This document shows, piece by piece, positions 8,566 through 15,139 of a stretch of DNA of 58,144 nucleotides. The translations under genes were made by a program, and so were the position numbers. Source of the stretch: a virus; the IMG/VR virus record IMGVR_UViG_3300022591_000010, positions 1 through 58,144 of that record. The stretch is one strand, 5' to 3'. Position 1 is the first letter of the stretch. Every line of letters starts with the position of its first letter. The notes under the pieces were generated by a model, which saw nothing but the letters and a program-made list of their open reading frames with translations, did no database searches and was not told the DNA's origin.

Positions 8566-8729
8566 TATTTCTTCGCTTTCGTTTTAGGTGCTGGACTATG
8601 TTTAGATTTGGCTTTAGCCTCGATCTCTGCTTTACGTTCTGGAGTCATGACCTTAAGTTTTTCAACTTTATAGTCCATGTCCTTACCGTGTGGATCTTTG
8701 ACCTTGCTTTTAGCCTTATTAGTTGCCAT
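8565..8729 (-). CDS. 54-residue Lys-rich protein
   Basis: Short gene: about a third of the 54 residues are Lys or Arg, ending KTKAKK. ATG 8729 has AAGGAG nine bases upstream and the stop overlaps the next start (TAATG). It resembles in composition, not in clear sequence, the basic small proteins at 50436-51097. It may bind DNA or another acidic partner (inference). Confidence 0.65.
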   Translation of the reverse strand: MATNKAKSKVKDPHGKDMDYKVEKLKVMTPERKAEIEAKAKSKHSPAPKTKAKK

Positions 8730-8753
8730 GGTGTAAGTATCTCCTTAATTTTA

Positions 8754-8948
8754 CTATTTGTCAGGGTTATGATGTTTTTTAACCCTAGGGCGGCTGACTT
8801 TTTTGCCCCTAGCGTGGCTAGTTGCCTGGCGTCTTTTAGTACTAGCCGATTTGCTACCAGGATTGAGGCTAGAAGACTGTCCGCCTACCCAATGTCCGGC
8901 AGAAGCCTTAGACCAGCTAGCTACGGATGTAAATTGTTTACCTGTCAT
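8754..8948 (-). CDS. 64-residue basic protein
   Basis: Not recognised. N-terminal half contains Ser/Gly/Trp-rich SKASAGHWVGGQSSSLNPG; C-terminal half is very basic (KRRQATSHARGKKVSRPRVKKHH). Its ATG lies inside the 3' end of the zinc-ribbon gene (11-base overlap). Longer open frames on the opposite strand here lack ribosome sites and run against all neighbours. Confidence 0.6.
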   Translation of the reverse strand: MTGKQFTSVASWSKASAGHWVGGQSSSLNPGSKSASTKRRQATSHARGKKVSRPRVKKHHNPDK

Positions 8949-9114
8949 CTGCCATCAAGTTTCTGGCATGCTTTTCATACTTCTCATTGCGGCAGTATGG
9001 GCATAGTCCATCATCGCTGTACATAGCTTCTAGCGGAGTCATAGGGTACCCACACTTCTTACATGGCAAAGTACCATCATAGACAGTTAGAGTTGAAACA
9101 TCATCCATAGCCAT
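8938..9114 (-). CDS. 58-residue zinc-ribbon protein
   Basis: Short gene with CKKC (residues 18-21) and CPYC about 20 residues further on, a minimal zinc ribbon joined by MTPLEAMYSDDGL. The C-terminal tail is helical and charged. The start ATG 9114 follows the preceding stop as TAATATG; a second ATG two codons on is an alternative. Small zinc ribbons like this often mediate protein or nucleic acid contacts; no specific role is visible. Confidence 0.65.
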   Translation of the reverse strand: MAMDDVSTLTVYDGTLPCKKCGYPMTPLEAMYSDDGLCPYCRNEKYEKHARNLMADDR

Positions 9115-9115
9115 A

Positions 9116-9475
9116 TTACCACACCGATTCCGAAATGTTGCGAGCCGTTCCTTGATACGAGCCCTTTTCTCCTGTAAAGTCTACACGAGTTGGCTGGAAG
9201 GTTGAGTTGACGTCCATGACATCCTCAATACCTAGCTCACGACTACGATATCCGTAACGTGGAGGAAATAGTTGAATCTGAGGTAGTGGTGGGCGAACTA
9301 AGTCCGTAAGTAGAGCTGCTGGGATAGTTGCGGCTTTAAGAGCGCGAGCCATAAATGCCTCTTGAGCATTTGCAAATGGCCCCATAAAGTCATAGCGAAG
9401 TAGCGATGGATCCGGATCCTCATTAGTGATAGGACGGCCCTTACTATGATCATAGACTCCGTCTTGCTTATCCAT
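9116..9475 (-). CDS. Hypothetical protein, 119 residues
   Basis: Not recognised. Middle section has AQEAFMARALKAATIPAAL as a likely amphipathic helix followed by Pro-rich DLVRPPLPQIQLFPPRYGYRS in two pieces. ATG 9475 is chosen because AGGAG lies five bases upstream; a GTG at 9481 would sit on top of that ribosome site. It overlaps the upstream HTH gene by a few bases. Confidence 0.65.
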   Translation of the reverse strand: MDKQDGVYDHSKGRPITNEDPDPSLLRYDFMGPFANAQEAFMARALKAATIPAALLTDLVRPPLPQIQLFPPRYGYRSRELGIEDVMDVNSTFQPTRVDFTGEKGSYQGTARNISESVW

Positions 9476-9890
9476 TTTCACTCCTATGCATCTTGTCGTG
9501 AGCTAGAGCATCTTTAATAGGTACGTCAAGATTACACGAATCGCAATGCAGTGTTCCTACACCGTTAACGTAGTCATCTGATTTTATAGTAGGTGCATTA
9601 GTAACCGCGTTGTTGCCCTGTTGAGTCAATTTGTCTCTTAAAGCATGAATAGCATCTTTAGGATAGTACAGGTCATGGCGTAAGTTACCTTTAGAATCCG
9701 GTAGTCCCTTTTTTCTACGCTCTACAGGAATTCTTTCCACTCGTGTTAAAGAATGTACAGTATCTGGATGTAGCCCAAGAAGTTGTGCCACTTCTCTATG
9801 ATTATAGAAACCTTCATTTGATCGTGCTTGATCTAATGTAGGACGCTTGCCGGTTCTAGGACGGCCGCCTTTATTCTTAGGCTGGTCCAT
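9468..9890 (-). CDS. DNA-binding protein: AT-hook-like N-terminus, HTH and C-terminal zinc finger
   Basis: 140 residues. Starts with GGRPRTGKRP, an AT-hook-like segment (residues 8-17). REVAQLLGLHPDTVHSLTR (about 32-50) has the pattern of a MerR/excisionase-type helix-turn-helix, and YYPKDAIHALRDKL is the helix that usually follows. The C-terminus has CDSC then HDKMH (C-x2-C-x12-H-x4-H), a C2H2 zinc finger. Three DNA-binding elements in one small protein suggest a regulator or nucleoid-type protein of this accessory block. It overlaps both neighbours by about 10 bases. Confidence 0.7.
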   Translation of the reverse strand: MDQPKNKGGRPRTGKRPTLDQARSNEGFYNHREVAQLLGLHPDTVHSLTRVERIPVERRKKGLPDSKGNLRHDLYYPKDAIHALRDKLTQQGNNAVTNAPTIKSDDYVNGVGTLHCDSCNLDVPIKDALAHDKMHRSENG

Positions 9891-10107
9891 AGCGCTTCTT
9901 AAACTTATTCTCTAGCATACCCATCTTAAGATGTGTACTTAATCCCATTTTAGCTTCCATGCCTCGTGAGATAGCCTCATTACACCAAGCACAGGTGTCA
10001 CCGTGTCCAAAATCTTTATGAGATGCTTGTCCAGTCTTAACATACTCATCAAGATGTACTTGATCCCAATCAGGGTTGTCCGGTAAAAAGTTATGATCTT
10101 CTTGCAT
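9877..10107 (-). CDS. Small Cys/His protein, 76 residues
   Basis: HGDTCAWCNEAISRG then STHLKMG in the second half gives C-x2-C followed by histidines, a possible zinc site. Start ATG 10107 is two bases after the preceding stop, with GGTGG about ten bases upstream; a GTG four codons further up would overlap the previous gene. Role not recognised; it is the fourth small putative zinc protein in this block. Confidence 0.6.
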   Translation of the reverse strand: MQEDHNFLPDNPDWDQVHLDEYVKTGQASHKDFGHGDTCAWCNEAISRGMEAKMGLSTHLKMGMLENKFKKRYGPA

Positions 10108-10109
10108 GA

Positions 10110-10655
10110 TTACTGCCACCGCGGCTTTAAGTGAACAAAGTTTTCAGAGATACGTGGATTAAACTCTGCAGGAACATTGGAAGAAATGTTTGCTTTACCA
10201 TCATTAACAAGGTGTGGTGCTGGAGCTAATGCCATTTTGGGAGCGTTTCTCTTACCCATGTAGACCACTGCCCCGGCAACCTCTTGGACCTTATAGTTTT
10301 TAGATTTGACTCCTCTATCGTCCTCAAGTCCTTCAGGCCAAAGATACTGGGCTGGATCGATTCGTTCTCCACGGTGCACACCACGTTGATAAGCACGTTG
10401 GTTCTGACGATTCTTAAGTGAGTCAAGAACAGTGTCACCAACAGAGTAAGGCTTGCCTTTATCATCACGACGAGTACGAATTGTTCCAAGGTAACCGTCT
10501 GGATATTCTGCTTGAGGAGCACGACCTACACCCATACGCAAGAAGTCCATAGAACTTCGTGGAGTTACAGGAGTACCGCCACCACCTGTGGTAGTGTACG
10601 CACCGATATAACCGCTAGCACCTAAGTACTGCCAGTTTTGGTGTGACTGAGGCAT
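10110..10655 (-). CDS. Hypothetical protein, 181 residues
   Basis: Not recognised. Gly/Thr-rich N-terminus (TTTGGGGTPVTPR), then a polar basic domain rich in Arg, Tyr and Asn. ATG 10655 is chosen because of AAGGAG six bases upstream. It is the first gene after the terminator at 10700-10736 and the -10 TATACT at 10691-10696, so it heads the small-protein block that runs down to about 8 kb. Confidence 0.7.
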   Translation of the reverse strand: MPQSHQNWQYLGASGYIGAYTTTGGGGTPVTPRSSMDFLRMGVGRAPQAEYPDGYLGTIRTRRDDKGKPYSVGDTVLDSLKNRQNQRAYQRGVHRGERIDPAQYLWPEGLEDDRGVKSKNYKVQEVAGAVVYMGKRNAPKMALAPAPHLVNDGKANISSNVPAEFNPRISENFVHLKPRWQ

Positions 10656-10690
10656 GTAGTCTCCTTGGATAGTATCTGACTGCTGCCTAC

Positions 10691-10699
10691 AGTATACCC
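10691..10699 (-). promoter_or_regulatory. Promoter for the small zinc-protein block
   Basis: The minus strand reads GGG-TATACT-GTAGGC just past the terminator of the holin gene. A TATACT hexamer with a start site near 10684 gives a leader of about 29 bases carrying AAGGAG before ATG 10655. A GGG-TATTGT-AGG relative lies at 15110-15118. Confidence 0.55.
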
Positions 10700-10700
10700 T

Positions 10701-10735
10701 GAAAAGCAAAAAGCCGGGGGTGTATTCCCCCGGCT
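10701..10735 (-). terminator. Rho-independent terminator after the lysis cassette
   Basis: Stem AGCCGGGGG (10712-10720) pairs perfectly with CCCCCGGCT (10727-10735) around a six-base loop, and the minus strand continues TTTTTGCTTTTC. A near-perfect intrinsic terminator for the holin-like gene. Confidence 0.9.
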
Positions 10736-10750
10736 AATTACTTAGTTAAA

Positions 10751-10930
10751 TTACTTAGCAGCAGGCTTTGCCTTGTCAACTACGGCCTTAAGTACTGGGC
10801 CAAGAACACCTACGAGGGCTGCCCATGCAACCTTCTTAATGTCGTGGTTTCCGCCTTGGTAGATGGCTACGCCAGCGGCTGCAGTTGCATAGAGATAATG
10901 CTCTACGAGCACCTTTGTCTTTGAATTCAT
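10751..10930 (-). CDS. r1t-like holin, 59 residues
   Basis: Short membrane protein with two hydrophobic helices: HYLYATAAAGVAIY (about 10-23) and VAWAALVGVLGPVLKAVV (about 34-51), separated by a short polar GGNHDIKK turn and ending Lys-rich. This matches the layout of r1t-type holins of phages of Actinobacteria, which permeabilise the membrane for the endolysin. ATG 10930 has AAAAGGA upstream. It is flanked by the repeated promoter (10964-10984) upstream and a terminator downstream, so it can be expressed as a single-gene transcript. Confidence 0.65.
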   Translation of the reverse strand: MNSKTKVLVEHYLYATAAAGVAIYQGGNHDIKKVAWAALVGVLGPVLKAVVDKAKPAAK

Positions 10931-10963
10931 TCTATGTTCCTTTTCTCAGGAGCACCTTTTTGC

Positions 10964-10984
10964 CCCCTATTAAATATTGTACCA
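10964..10984 (-). promoter_or_regulatory. Repeated phage promoter box, copy 2
   Basis: The minus strand reads TGG-TACAAT then ATTTAATAGGGGG, identical to copy 1 over 21 positions. The -10 is at 10976-10981. It stands directly upstream of the holin gene. Confidence 0.7.
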
Positions 10985-10994
10985 GATTTATCGG

Positions 10995-11228
10995 CTACTC
11001 GCTAACTTCGAGGTTATTTACATAAGGGGTAATTACGTGAGATTCTTCAGCCACGTTTGGTTTAGAGGTGCTGCTTGTTGGGACAGCTGATCCAGCTAGA
11101 ACTGTAGAGGCTACAGCTACGAGATGCTTTGGGTCCGTTGGGTAGCCCATAGCAGCCCAAGTAGTCATACCTGCTGACCCAGAGATTCCCATCGTAACTG
11201 GGTTGGTGAGGTTTAGTTTGACGCCCAT
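10995..11228 (-). CDS. Hypothetical lysis-cassette protein, 77 residues
   Basis: Not recognised. Contains a moderately hydrophobic stretch PKHLVAVASTVLAGSAVP (about 33-50) that could be a weak membrane helix, then a polar tail. It lies between endolysin and holin, starting in a TAATG overlap with the endolysin stop, so a lysis-related or accessory membrane role is possible but unproven. Confidence 0.6.
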   Translation of the reverse strand: MGVKLNLTNPVTMGISGSAGMTTWAAMGYPTDPKHLVAVASTVLAGSAVPTSSTSKPNVAEESHVITPYVNNLEVSE

Positions 11229-12076
11229 TATTTTTTAGCCTCTGCCACCAATGCTGCATAGGTTACTGGGCCTACGATTCCATCGGCCTTTCCTAGTGAC
11301 GGGTTCTTCTTTTGATACGCTAATACAGCTGCCTCAGTAGCAGCATCAAAGGTAGTGTCAGCCACAGTCAAAAGCTTTAGCTTAACCAAACCCTGTTCAA
11401 TAACAAAGACAGCCTGGTTTTTAGCACCGATAACAAAGCTACCAGTTCCTGGGAATGCTGGAGCATTAATAGTTGTAGTAGGTTTTGTAGTTGCTGGAGT
11501 TGTAGTATTAACTACCGCTGCTCCACCTCCTGCAACAGCTGTAGCTCCTGCAACAGCTCCTGCAACCTTCTTGTTCTGTGACAATGCTGATGTTGGCTTT
11601 GTTGTTACAGGGTACTTAGGACGAGCAATAGCCATAACGTTTAGATATGGACGATGGCGTAACCAAACACCGTCGCCATTAGCTTGGCTTCCGATCTTAT
11701 GATCAGCGCTAGTGTTTCCTTCCATAGTAGTGATGCCATCTTTAGAGGCGGCTACAATGATACCAACGTGCTCTGCAGTGTGACCGCTCCAGCTAAAGAA
11801 CACAATGTCACCTGGTTGTCCAGAGTACTTGTCTACAATCTGACCCTTTTTCTGAAACCAAGACAAGCCATCTGGGCAGTATGCAAATCCTTTAGGCGTA
11901 GTGGCTGCAACGATAGAGCTTAGCCCGGCCTGCGCAAAGCACCAGGATACGAACATAGCGCAGTAAGGCGCGTGGTTCATTCCATACCACTCACCGTATT
12001 TATTAGCATTGTTAGGGCCTTCTAAGTACCCGGCCTCTTTACGAGCAAAACTTATAACATCTAAACCGCTGCTCAC
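11228..12076 (-). CDS. Endolysin: CHAP/NlpC-type peptidase with peptidoglycan-binding domain
   Basis: 282 residues. The N-terminal domain (about 1-155) has APYCAMFVSW with catalytic Cys39, PGDIVFF and EHVGIIV with His103, and MEGN, the Cys-His-Glu/Asn layout of CHAP amidases/endopeptidases. An Ala/Thr-rich linker (about 160-205) includes a Gly/Ala-rich hydrophobic run. The C-terminal domain (about 215-280) with FDAATEAAVLAYQKKN, DGIVGPVTYAAL is a PG_binding_1 repeat. No signal peptide, so release needs the neighbouring holin. It overlaps the upstream peptidase gene by 4 bases. Confidence 0.88.
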   Translation of the reverse strand: MSSGLDVISFARKEAGYLEGPNNANKYGEWYGMNHAPYCAMFVSWCFAQAGLSSIVAATTPKGFAYCPDGLSWFQKKGQIVDKYSGQPGDIVFFSWSGHTAEHVGIIVAASKDGITTMEGNTSADHKIGSQANGDGVWLRHRPYLNVMAIARPKYPVTTKPTSALSQNKKVAGAVAGATAVAGGGAAVVNTTTPATTKPTTTINAPAFPGTGSFVIGAKNQAVFVIEQGLVKLKLLTVADTTFDAATEAAVLAYQKKNPSLGKADGIVGPVTYAALVAEAKK

Positions 12077-12555
12077 TGATAGACCAACCTCTCTGCTAGA
12101 TCTCCTGGAGTTACTAAATCATCTTTCTTATTAATAAGAGTTAACCCTGCTTCACGATAGCAATGGGCTACAAGTTCTGAACAGAACCAGCTCTGGGTGC
12201 TTGCAAGCTTCTTCCAAAAAGCATTAGGGCGTATGAATCTTAACCCTATGATACGGAAAAATAAAGCTGCGATGTCTAGAAAAGCATACGGCTTTCCTAC
12301 TTCTCTGATAGCACGATCAACGATCTCTTCTCTTTGGTATGGTGAAAGAGTGTCGTGCTGATTCCAAGCAATTTTTGGATACTTATTGGCTGGGCTTAGG
12401 GCAACACCACTAGGGTTAGCCTCAACAATTACCCCATCGCCTATGTAGATAAAGGCATGGTTCCAACGAGAAGCTGTGCCTACGCGGATAAGCTTGCCTA
12501 CGATTCCGTTGGTCTTTACAACCCCAAAATCTCCTGGTTGTGGAGTATAGGACAT
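12073..12555 (-). CDS. Permuted NlpC/P60 (YiiX-like) cysteine peptidase family protein
   Basis: 160 residues. RWNHAFIYIGDGVIVEA places His33 and Glu45 before FCSELVAHCY with Cys125; the His-Glu-Cys order is that of permuted papain-like NlpC/P60 proteins such as YiiX. Members hydrolyse or bind peptidoglycan peptides or lipids. It sits between the membrane protein and the endolysin, so a second wall-active enzyme of the lysis cassette is the natural reading. AAGATG-start with AGAGGTTAAG upstream. Confidence 0.75.
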   Translation of the reverse strand: MSYTPQPGDFGVVKTNGIVGKLIRVGTASRWNHAFIYIGDGVIVEANPSGVALSPANKYPKIAWNQHDTLSPYQREEIVDRAIREVGKPYAFLDIAALFFRIIGLRFIRPNAFWKKLASTQSWFCSELVAHCYREAGLTLINKKDDLVTPGDLAERLVYQ

Positions 12556-12556
12556 C

Positions 12557-12868
12557 TTAACCTCTATTTAGGGAATGCTCTTCGATATGCTGCTCAAATT
12601 TTCCCTCTAGTTTTGAGACAGTCTGTTGAACTTCTACCTGGTTTTCACGAAGTTCTTGTACTAATGGTAGCACCTGAAGCTTTAACACATCGTTCATAGA
12701 GGACCCGTGATTTGGGGATACTTCGGCTTTAATTACCTTTAGATCCTCCATGCTTTCTTCGATTACATGGTGGATTGCCTTCTTAGCCACAAACCATATG
12801 GCGCTAAGTACACCTGCAGTAACAAAGAAGTAAGAGTAAACAATAGTCGCTAGGTCAGAAGCAGCCAC
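12557..12868 (-). CDS. Single-TM membrane protein with coiled coil (DUF2746-like, candidate second holin)
   Basis: 103 residues starting at GTG 12868, with AAGGA about seven bases upstream. One N-terminal transmembrane helix (IVYSYFFVTAGVLSAIWFVA, about 9-28) is followed by a long amphipathic helix (LPLVQELRENQVEVQQTVSKL) typical of coiled coils. This resembles DUF2746-type phage membrane proteins found beside endolysins of phages of Actinobacteria. It is the first gene of the lysis cassette. Confidence 0.7.
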   Translation of the reverse strand: MAASDLATIVYSYFFVTAGVLSAIWFVAKKAIHHVIEESMEDLKVIKAEVSPNHGSSMNDVLKLQVLPLVQELRENQVEVQQTVSKLEGKFEQHIEEHSLNRG

Positions 12869-12888
12869 AATATCGTCCTTTTAATAGA

Positions 12889-12930
12889 ATAAGCCGGCGT
12901 ATGCACATATTGTGCACTACACCGGCTTAT
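12889..12930 (-). terminator. Long hairpin, probable terminator after the phosphoesterase gene
   Basis: ATAAGCCGG (12889-12897) pairs with CCGGCTTAT (12922-12930); inside it TGCAC pairs with GTGCA around an AATAT-type loop. The minus strand continues CTATTAAAAGG, only weakly U-rich, so it may attenuate rather than stop transcription or serve as an RNA-processing structure. Confidence 0.6.
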
Positions 12931-12947
12931 ATGTATCGCTAAATTAG

Positions 12948-14096
12948 CTATACGTTTGCGTGAATTTCCTGTCCACGGTACATGGTTTTACCCTTATGTA
13001 TATGCACCTGATCAAAGTGGAAGCTGTCGTCGTCCCCATCTTTAAAGAAGATAACGCTTACTCCTTGCTGCCAGTTCTCAAAATACTGTAGAGCTTGGCC
13101 TTTGACATCAACACCGCCCTTAACGGAAGGGACTGCACCGTCAACCCTGCAGAGGCATCCCGGGCTAAAAGAGACACTTTTAATGGCCTGGTCACGATCA
13201 AATACAGTCTTGGATTGCTGTTCCATGCGATGAGTATGACCAAATAACGTAGAGATATTTGGATTCGAATTCGCATATTGTGCAGCCGTTGAGCCAGAAG
13301 AGTTAGCACGATCGCCGTGCACAGCACGTAGGCGCTTATTAATCCAGTGTGCTCCAGCTGGGTAACCATCGATAAACTCCACTCCTAGTTCGTCACAGCG
13401 TAATAGATTCTGCAGGCTTAAAACCGGCCAAGAATCAGGCATGTTGGCTACTTTGAGGCCATATGCCGCAGCAGCATTAGTGTTAATAAAGCGATTGAGA
13501 CGCTTATCGTGATTTCCCTCAAGAAGAATGATGCGGGCATCTGCCCCACCGTTCGCCCTTTGTTCAGCAAGAAAACGATGGCCCCTATTAATAGCGAGCT
13601 GAGCAGTATGAGCAAAGTTAGACTCCTGTTCATATGTTCCAAACATAGGGAGATCTAGGAAGTCACCCAAGTTAATAATCTGGTCTAGTGGATGTCCGTG
13701 ATCTAAGCCTACGATCTGAAGCGCCACATCCATGGCAGCCTCATCATGGAATGGGTCTAGTGTGCCATCCTCATTCTTACGGTACCCAATTTGTGGATCT
13801 GGCAATGCGACAGCAACCTTCCAGCCACTGCTGATCAGAGCAGGGGTCGGGGTTGGTTTTGGATTAATGATTACTGGGTCTGCAGGCTGTACAGGCTGCC
13901 ACTTAGGACCTTCGCTCCACTTAGGAGAGAGGATAATCTTAGTGTCGTCCGGGTTATTAGAAAGACTTACCTTACTAATCTTGCCTACGTCTTCAGGTGT
14001 AAGGCCATTAGCTTTTAGCAGCTTATCGATAGAGCTTAAGCCACTGCTGGCAGAAATTTCTGACTTGGCGGTATTGTAGTTTTCTTCTAGTGACAT
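12948..14096 (-). CDS. Calcineurin-like metallophosphoesterase
   Basis: 382 residues. The first ~95 residues are a polar, Pro-rich region. The catalytic domain carries the family motifs in order: DPQIG (D-x-Q in place of D-x-H), NLGDFLD, EGNHD, AVHGD and FGHTH, giving the two-metal centre. Substrate unknown; phage relatives may act on nucleic acids or cyclic nucleotides. The usual first-motif His is Gln. ATG 14096 is preferred over GTG 14102; both overlap the upstream gene's end. A strong hairpin follows the gene. Confidence 0.85.
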   Translation of the reverse strand: MSLEENYNTAKSEISASSGLSSIDKLLKANGLTPEDVGKISKVSLSNNPDDTKIILSPKWSEGPKWQPVQPADPVIINPKPTPTPALISSGWKVAVALPDPQIGYRKNEDGTLDPFHDEAAMDVALQIVGLDHGHPLDQIINLGDFLDLPMFGTYEQESNFAHTAQLAINRGHRFLAEQRANGGADARIILLEGNHDKRLNRFINTNAAAAYGLKVANMPDSWPVLSLQNLLRCDELGVEFIDGYPAGAHWINKRLRAVHGDRANSSGSTAAQYANSNPNISTLFGHTHRMEQQSKTVFDRDQAIKSVSFSPGCLCRVDGAVPSVKGGVDVKGQALQYFENWQQGVSVIFFKDGDDDSFHFDQVHIHKGKTMYRGQEIHANV

Positions 14097-14326
14097 GTGC
14101 ACGTCCCGTTTCTATGCTCTCTTAGAGAGGTTAGTCCGAATGTTGCTCCTGCTGCTTTATAAATATCAAATAGACTTCGTGTAGAGAAGTCGTCATCATC
14201 TAAAGATGTTTTAAATGCGGCTAAATCTTTTTCATTGAGTGAGGTAGACCATGCGCCTACGACACACATCCCAGCCACAAAGGGATTCTTTTCTTTTGCT
14301 TCTGAATACAAATCTTCTAAACTCAT
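14087..14326 (-). CDS. Small hypothetical protein, possibly HTH DNA-binding, 79 residues
   Basis: The sequence starts SLEDLYSEAKEK and ends SLFDIYKAAGATFGLTSLREHRNG. The second part has the rhythm of a helix-turn-helix with a basic recognition end (REHR), as in small proteins found before phosphoesterase genes in phages of Actinobacteria. This is weak evidence. ATG 14326 has AAGGAGG seven bases upstream and is the first gene after promoter copy 3. Confidence 0.6.
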   Translation of the reverse strand: MSLEDLYSEAKEKNPFVAGMCVVGAWSTSLNEKDLAAFKTSLDDDDFSTRSLFDIYKAAGATFGLTSLREHRNGTCTCH

Positions 14327-14343
14327 TGCGCCTCCTTGTTTAC

Positions 14344-14371
14344 TTAATAGGGGTTTTTAGGCCCCTATTAA
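14344..14371 (-). repeat. Inverted repeat formed by the promoter's downstream box
   Basis: TTAATAGGGG (14344-14353) and CCCCTATTAA (14362-14371) are perfect 10-base inverted copies around TTTTTAGG. The second arm is the conserved start of promoter copy 3, so the 5' end of the transcript would fold into a 10-bp hairpin just before the AAGGAGG ribosome site. Confidence 0.7.
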
Positions 14372-14382
14372 ATAGTTTACCA
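14362..14382 (-). promoter_or_regulatory. Repeated phage promoter box, copy 3
   Basis: The minus strand reads TGG-TAAACT then ATTTAATAGGGG; the -10 is at 14374-14379. Same spacing as the other copies. Drives the 79-residue gene and the phosphoesterase. Confidence 0.68.
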
Positions 14383-14386
14383 CAAA

Positions 14387-14737
14387 TTAGTAAGCAGAGC
14401 TAATTCCACTTTCGAAACCGCCACGCTTCATGACTGGAGGAATGATTGGCGCGTTAGCCAATGTTGCTCCAGCAGCGGGCTCGTTCTGCTTTACAATGCT
14501 TGTAACGATAGTGTGTGCAGCACCGTTACGTTCTGATGCAGACATTGGACGGTTTGGACGAGCAACCCGTGTTCCTGCTGCTGTTGGGTCTCCTGCTTGG
14601 CGGTTGCCCTTAGGCATTACCTTACCTGAAGCTGGCTTTGCTGATGGTGCTGAGAAGGCTGTGCCTCCACGACCCTCTGCAGAGCGACCCTGATTCGTTT
14701 CAGATGCGATTGCTGCATCCATATCTGATTTTGCCAT
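14387..14737 (-). CDS. Hypothetical Ala/Gly/Pro-rich protein, 116 residues
   Basis: Not recognised. Low-complexity composition (Ala, Gly, Ser, Pro, Asn) with RVARPNRPMSASERNG and AAHTIVTSIVKQNEP as the only segments that look ordered. Probably largely disordered. It lies between the SpoVS-like gene and promoter copy 3. Confidence 0.6.
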   Translation of the reverse strand: MAKSDMDAAIASETNQGRSAEGRGGTAFSAPSAKPASGKVMPKGNRQAGDPTAAGTRVARPNRPMSASERNGAAHTIVTSIVKQNEPAAGATLANAPIIPPVMKRGGFESGISSAY

Positions 14738-14759
14738 GTTGGTACCTAACTGTTAGAGG

Positions 14760-14769
14760 TGAGATCTCA
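14760..14769. repeat. Perfect palindrome TGAGATCTCA
   Basis: Ten-base palindrome in the 46-base gap between the SpoVS-like gene and the 116-residue gene. On the minus strand a weak -10-like TATAAG lies about 10 bases upstream, so it could be an operator. Evidence is positional only. Confidence 0.3.
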
Positions 14770-14783
14770 TCTCAAATCTTATA

Positions 14784-15062
14784 TTAATTTGCGGTAATTG
14801 TAAAGACAATTGCACTAATCTGTCCGTCTCTTGAATCCACTGTAGTGAATCCTGGTCGGCAGCTTAGATTCATACCACGCGGTGCTACGTAACCACTTGC
14901 AATAGCAATGGCCTTAACCGCTTGGTTAACTGCTGAGGCACCTACGGCGCGTAGATATACCTGAGGCTTTTCATATAGGGCATGGGCAATAGCTGAGCCC
15001 ACTGATTGTGCATTGGATCCTGCGCCTACGCGGAGGAACTTTTCTTCTGTTGATTCAGTCAC
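14784..15062 (-). CDS. SpoVS-family protein
   Basis: 92 residues, full length for the family (about 86). Matches Stage V sporulation protein S: an N-terminal strand (KFLRVGAGSNAQSVGSAIAHAL), the signature AVGASAVNQAVKAIAIASGYVAP (about 40-62) and a terminal strand (AIVFTITAN). SpoVS has an Alba-like fold and is thought to bind nucleic acid; in Bacillus it influences septation and sporulation. Its presence in an actinobacterial phage is unusual and suggests interference with host development or nucleic acid binding (inference). Start is GTG 15062 with AAAGGA upstream. Confidence 0.85.
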   Translation of the reverse strand: MTESTEEKFLRVGAGSNAQSVGSAIAHALYEKPQVYLRAVGASAVNQAVKAIAIASGYVAPRGMNLSCRPGFTTVDSRDGQISAIVFTITAN

Positions 15063-15109
15063 GATTTGTAGTCCTTTAGGTTCGATTATTGGTCGCCCAC
15101 CTAGGTCCT

Positions 15110-15118
15110 ACAATACCC
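15110..15118 (-). promoter_or_regulatory. Candidate promoter for the SpoVS-like gene
   Basis: The minus strand reads GGG-TATTGT-AGGACC, similar to the GGG-TATACT-GTAGG site at 10691-10699. It lies just after the nuclease gene and gives a leader of about 40 bases. Confidence 0.35.
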
Positions 15119-15139
15119 TTTAAACGGCCGTCAGTACGG

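Noticed and set aside
8598-9026. 142-codon plus-strand frame over the short Lys-rich and zinc-ribbon genes
   Set aside because: The minus strand has three coupled genes with good starts and zinc motif; the plus frame has no ribosome site and runs against all neighbours.
15080-15120. GGTTCGATT segment that looks like a tRNA T-arm
   Set aside because: No matching acceptor, D or anticodon stems around it on either strand.
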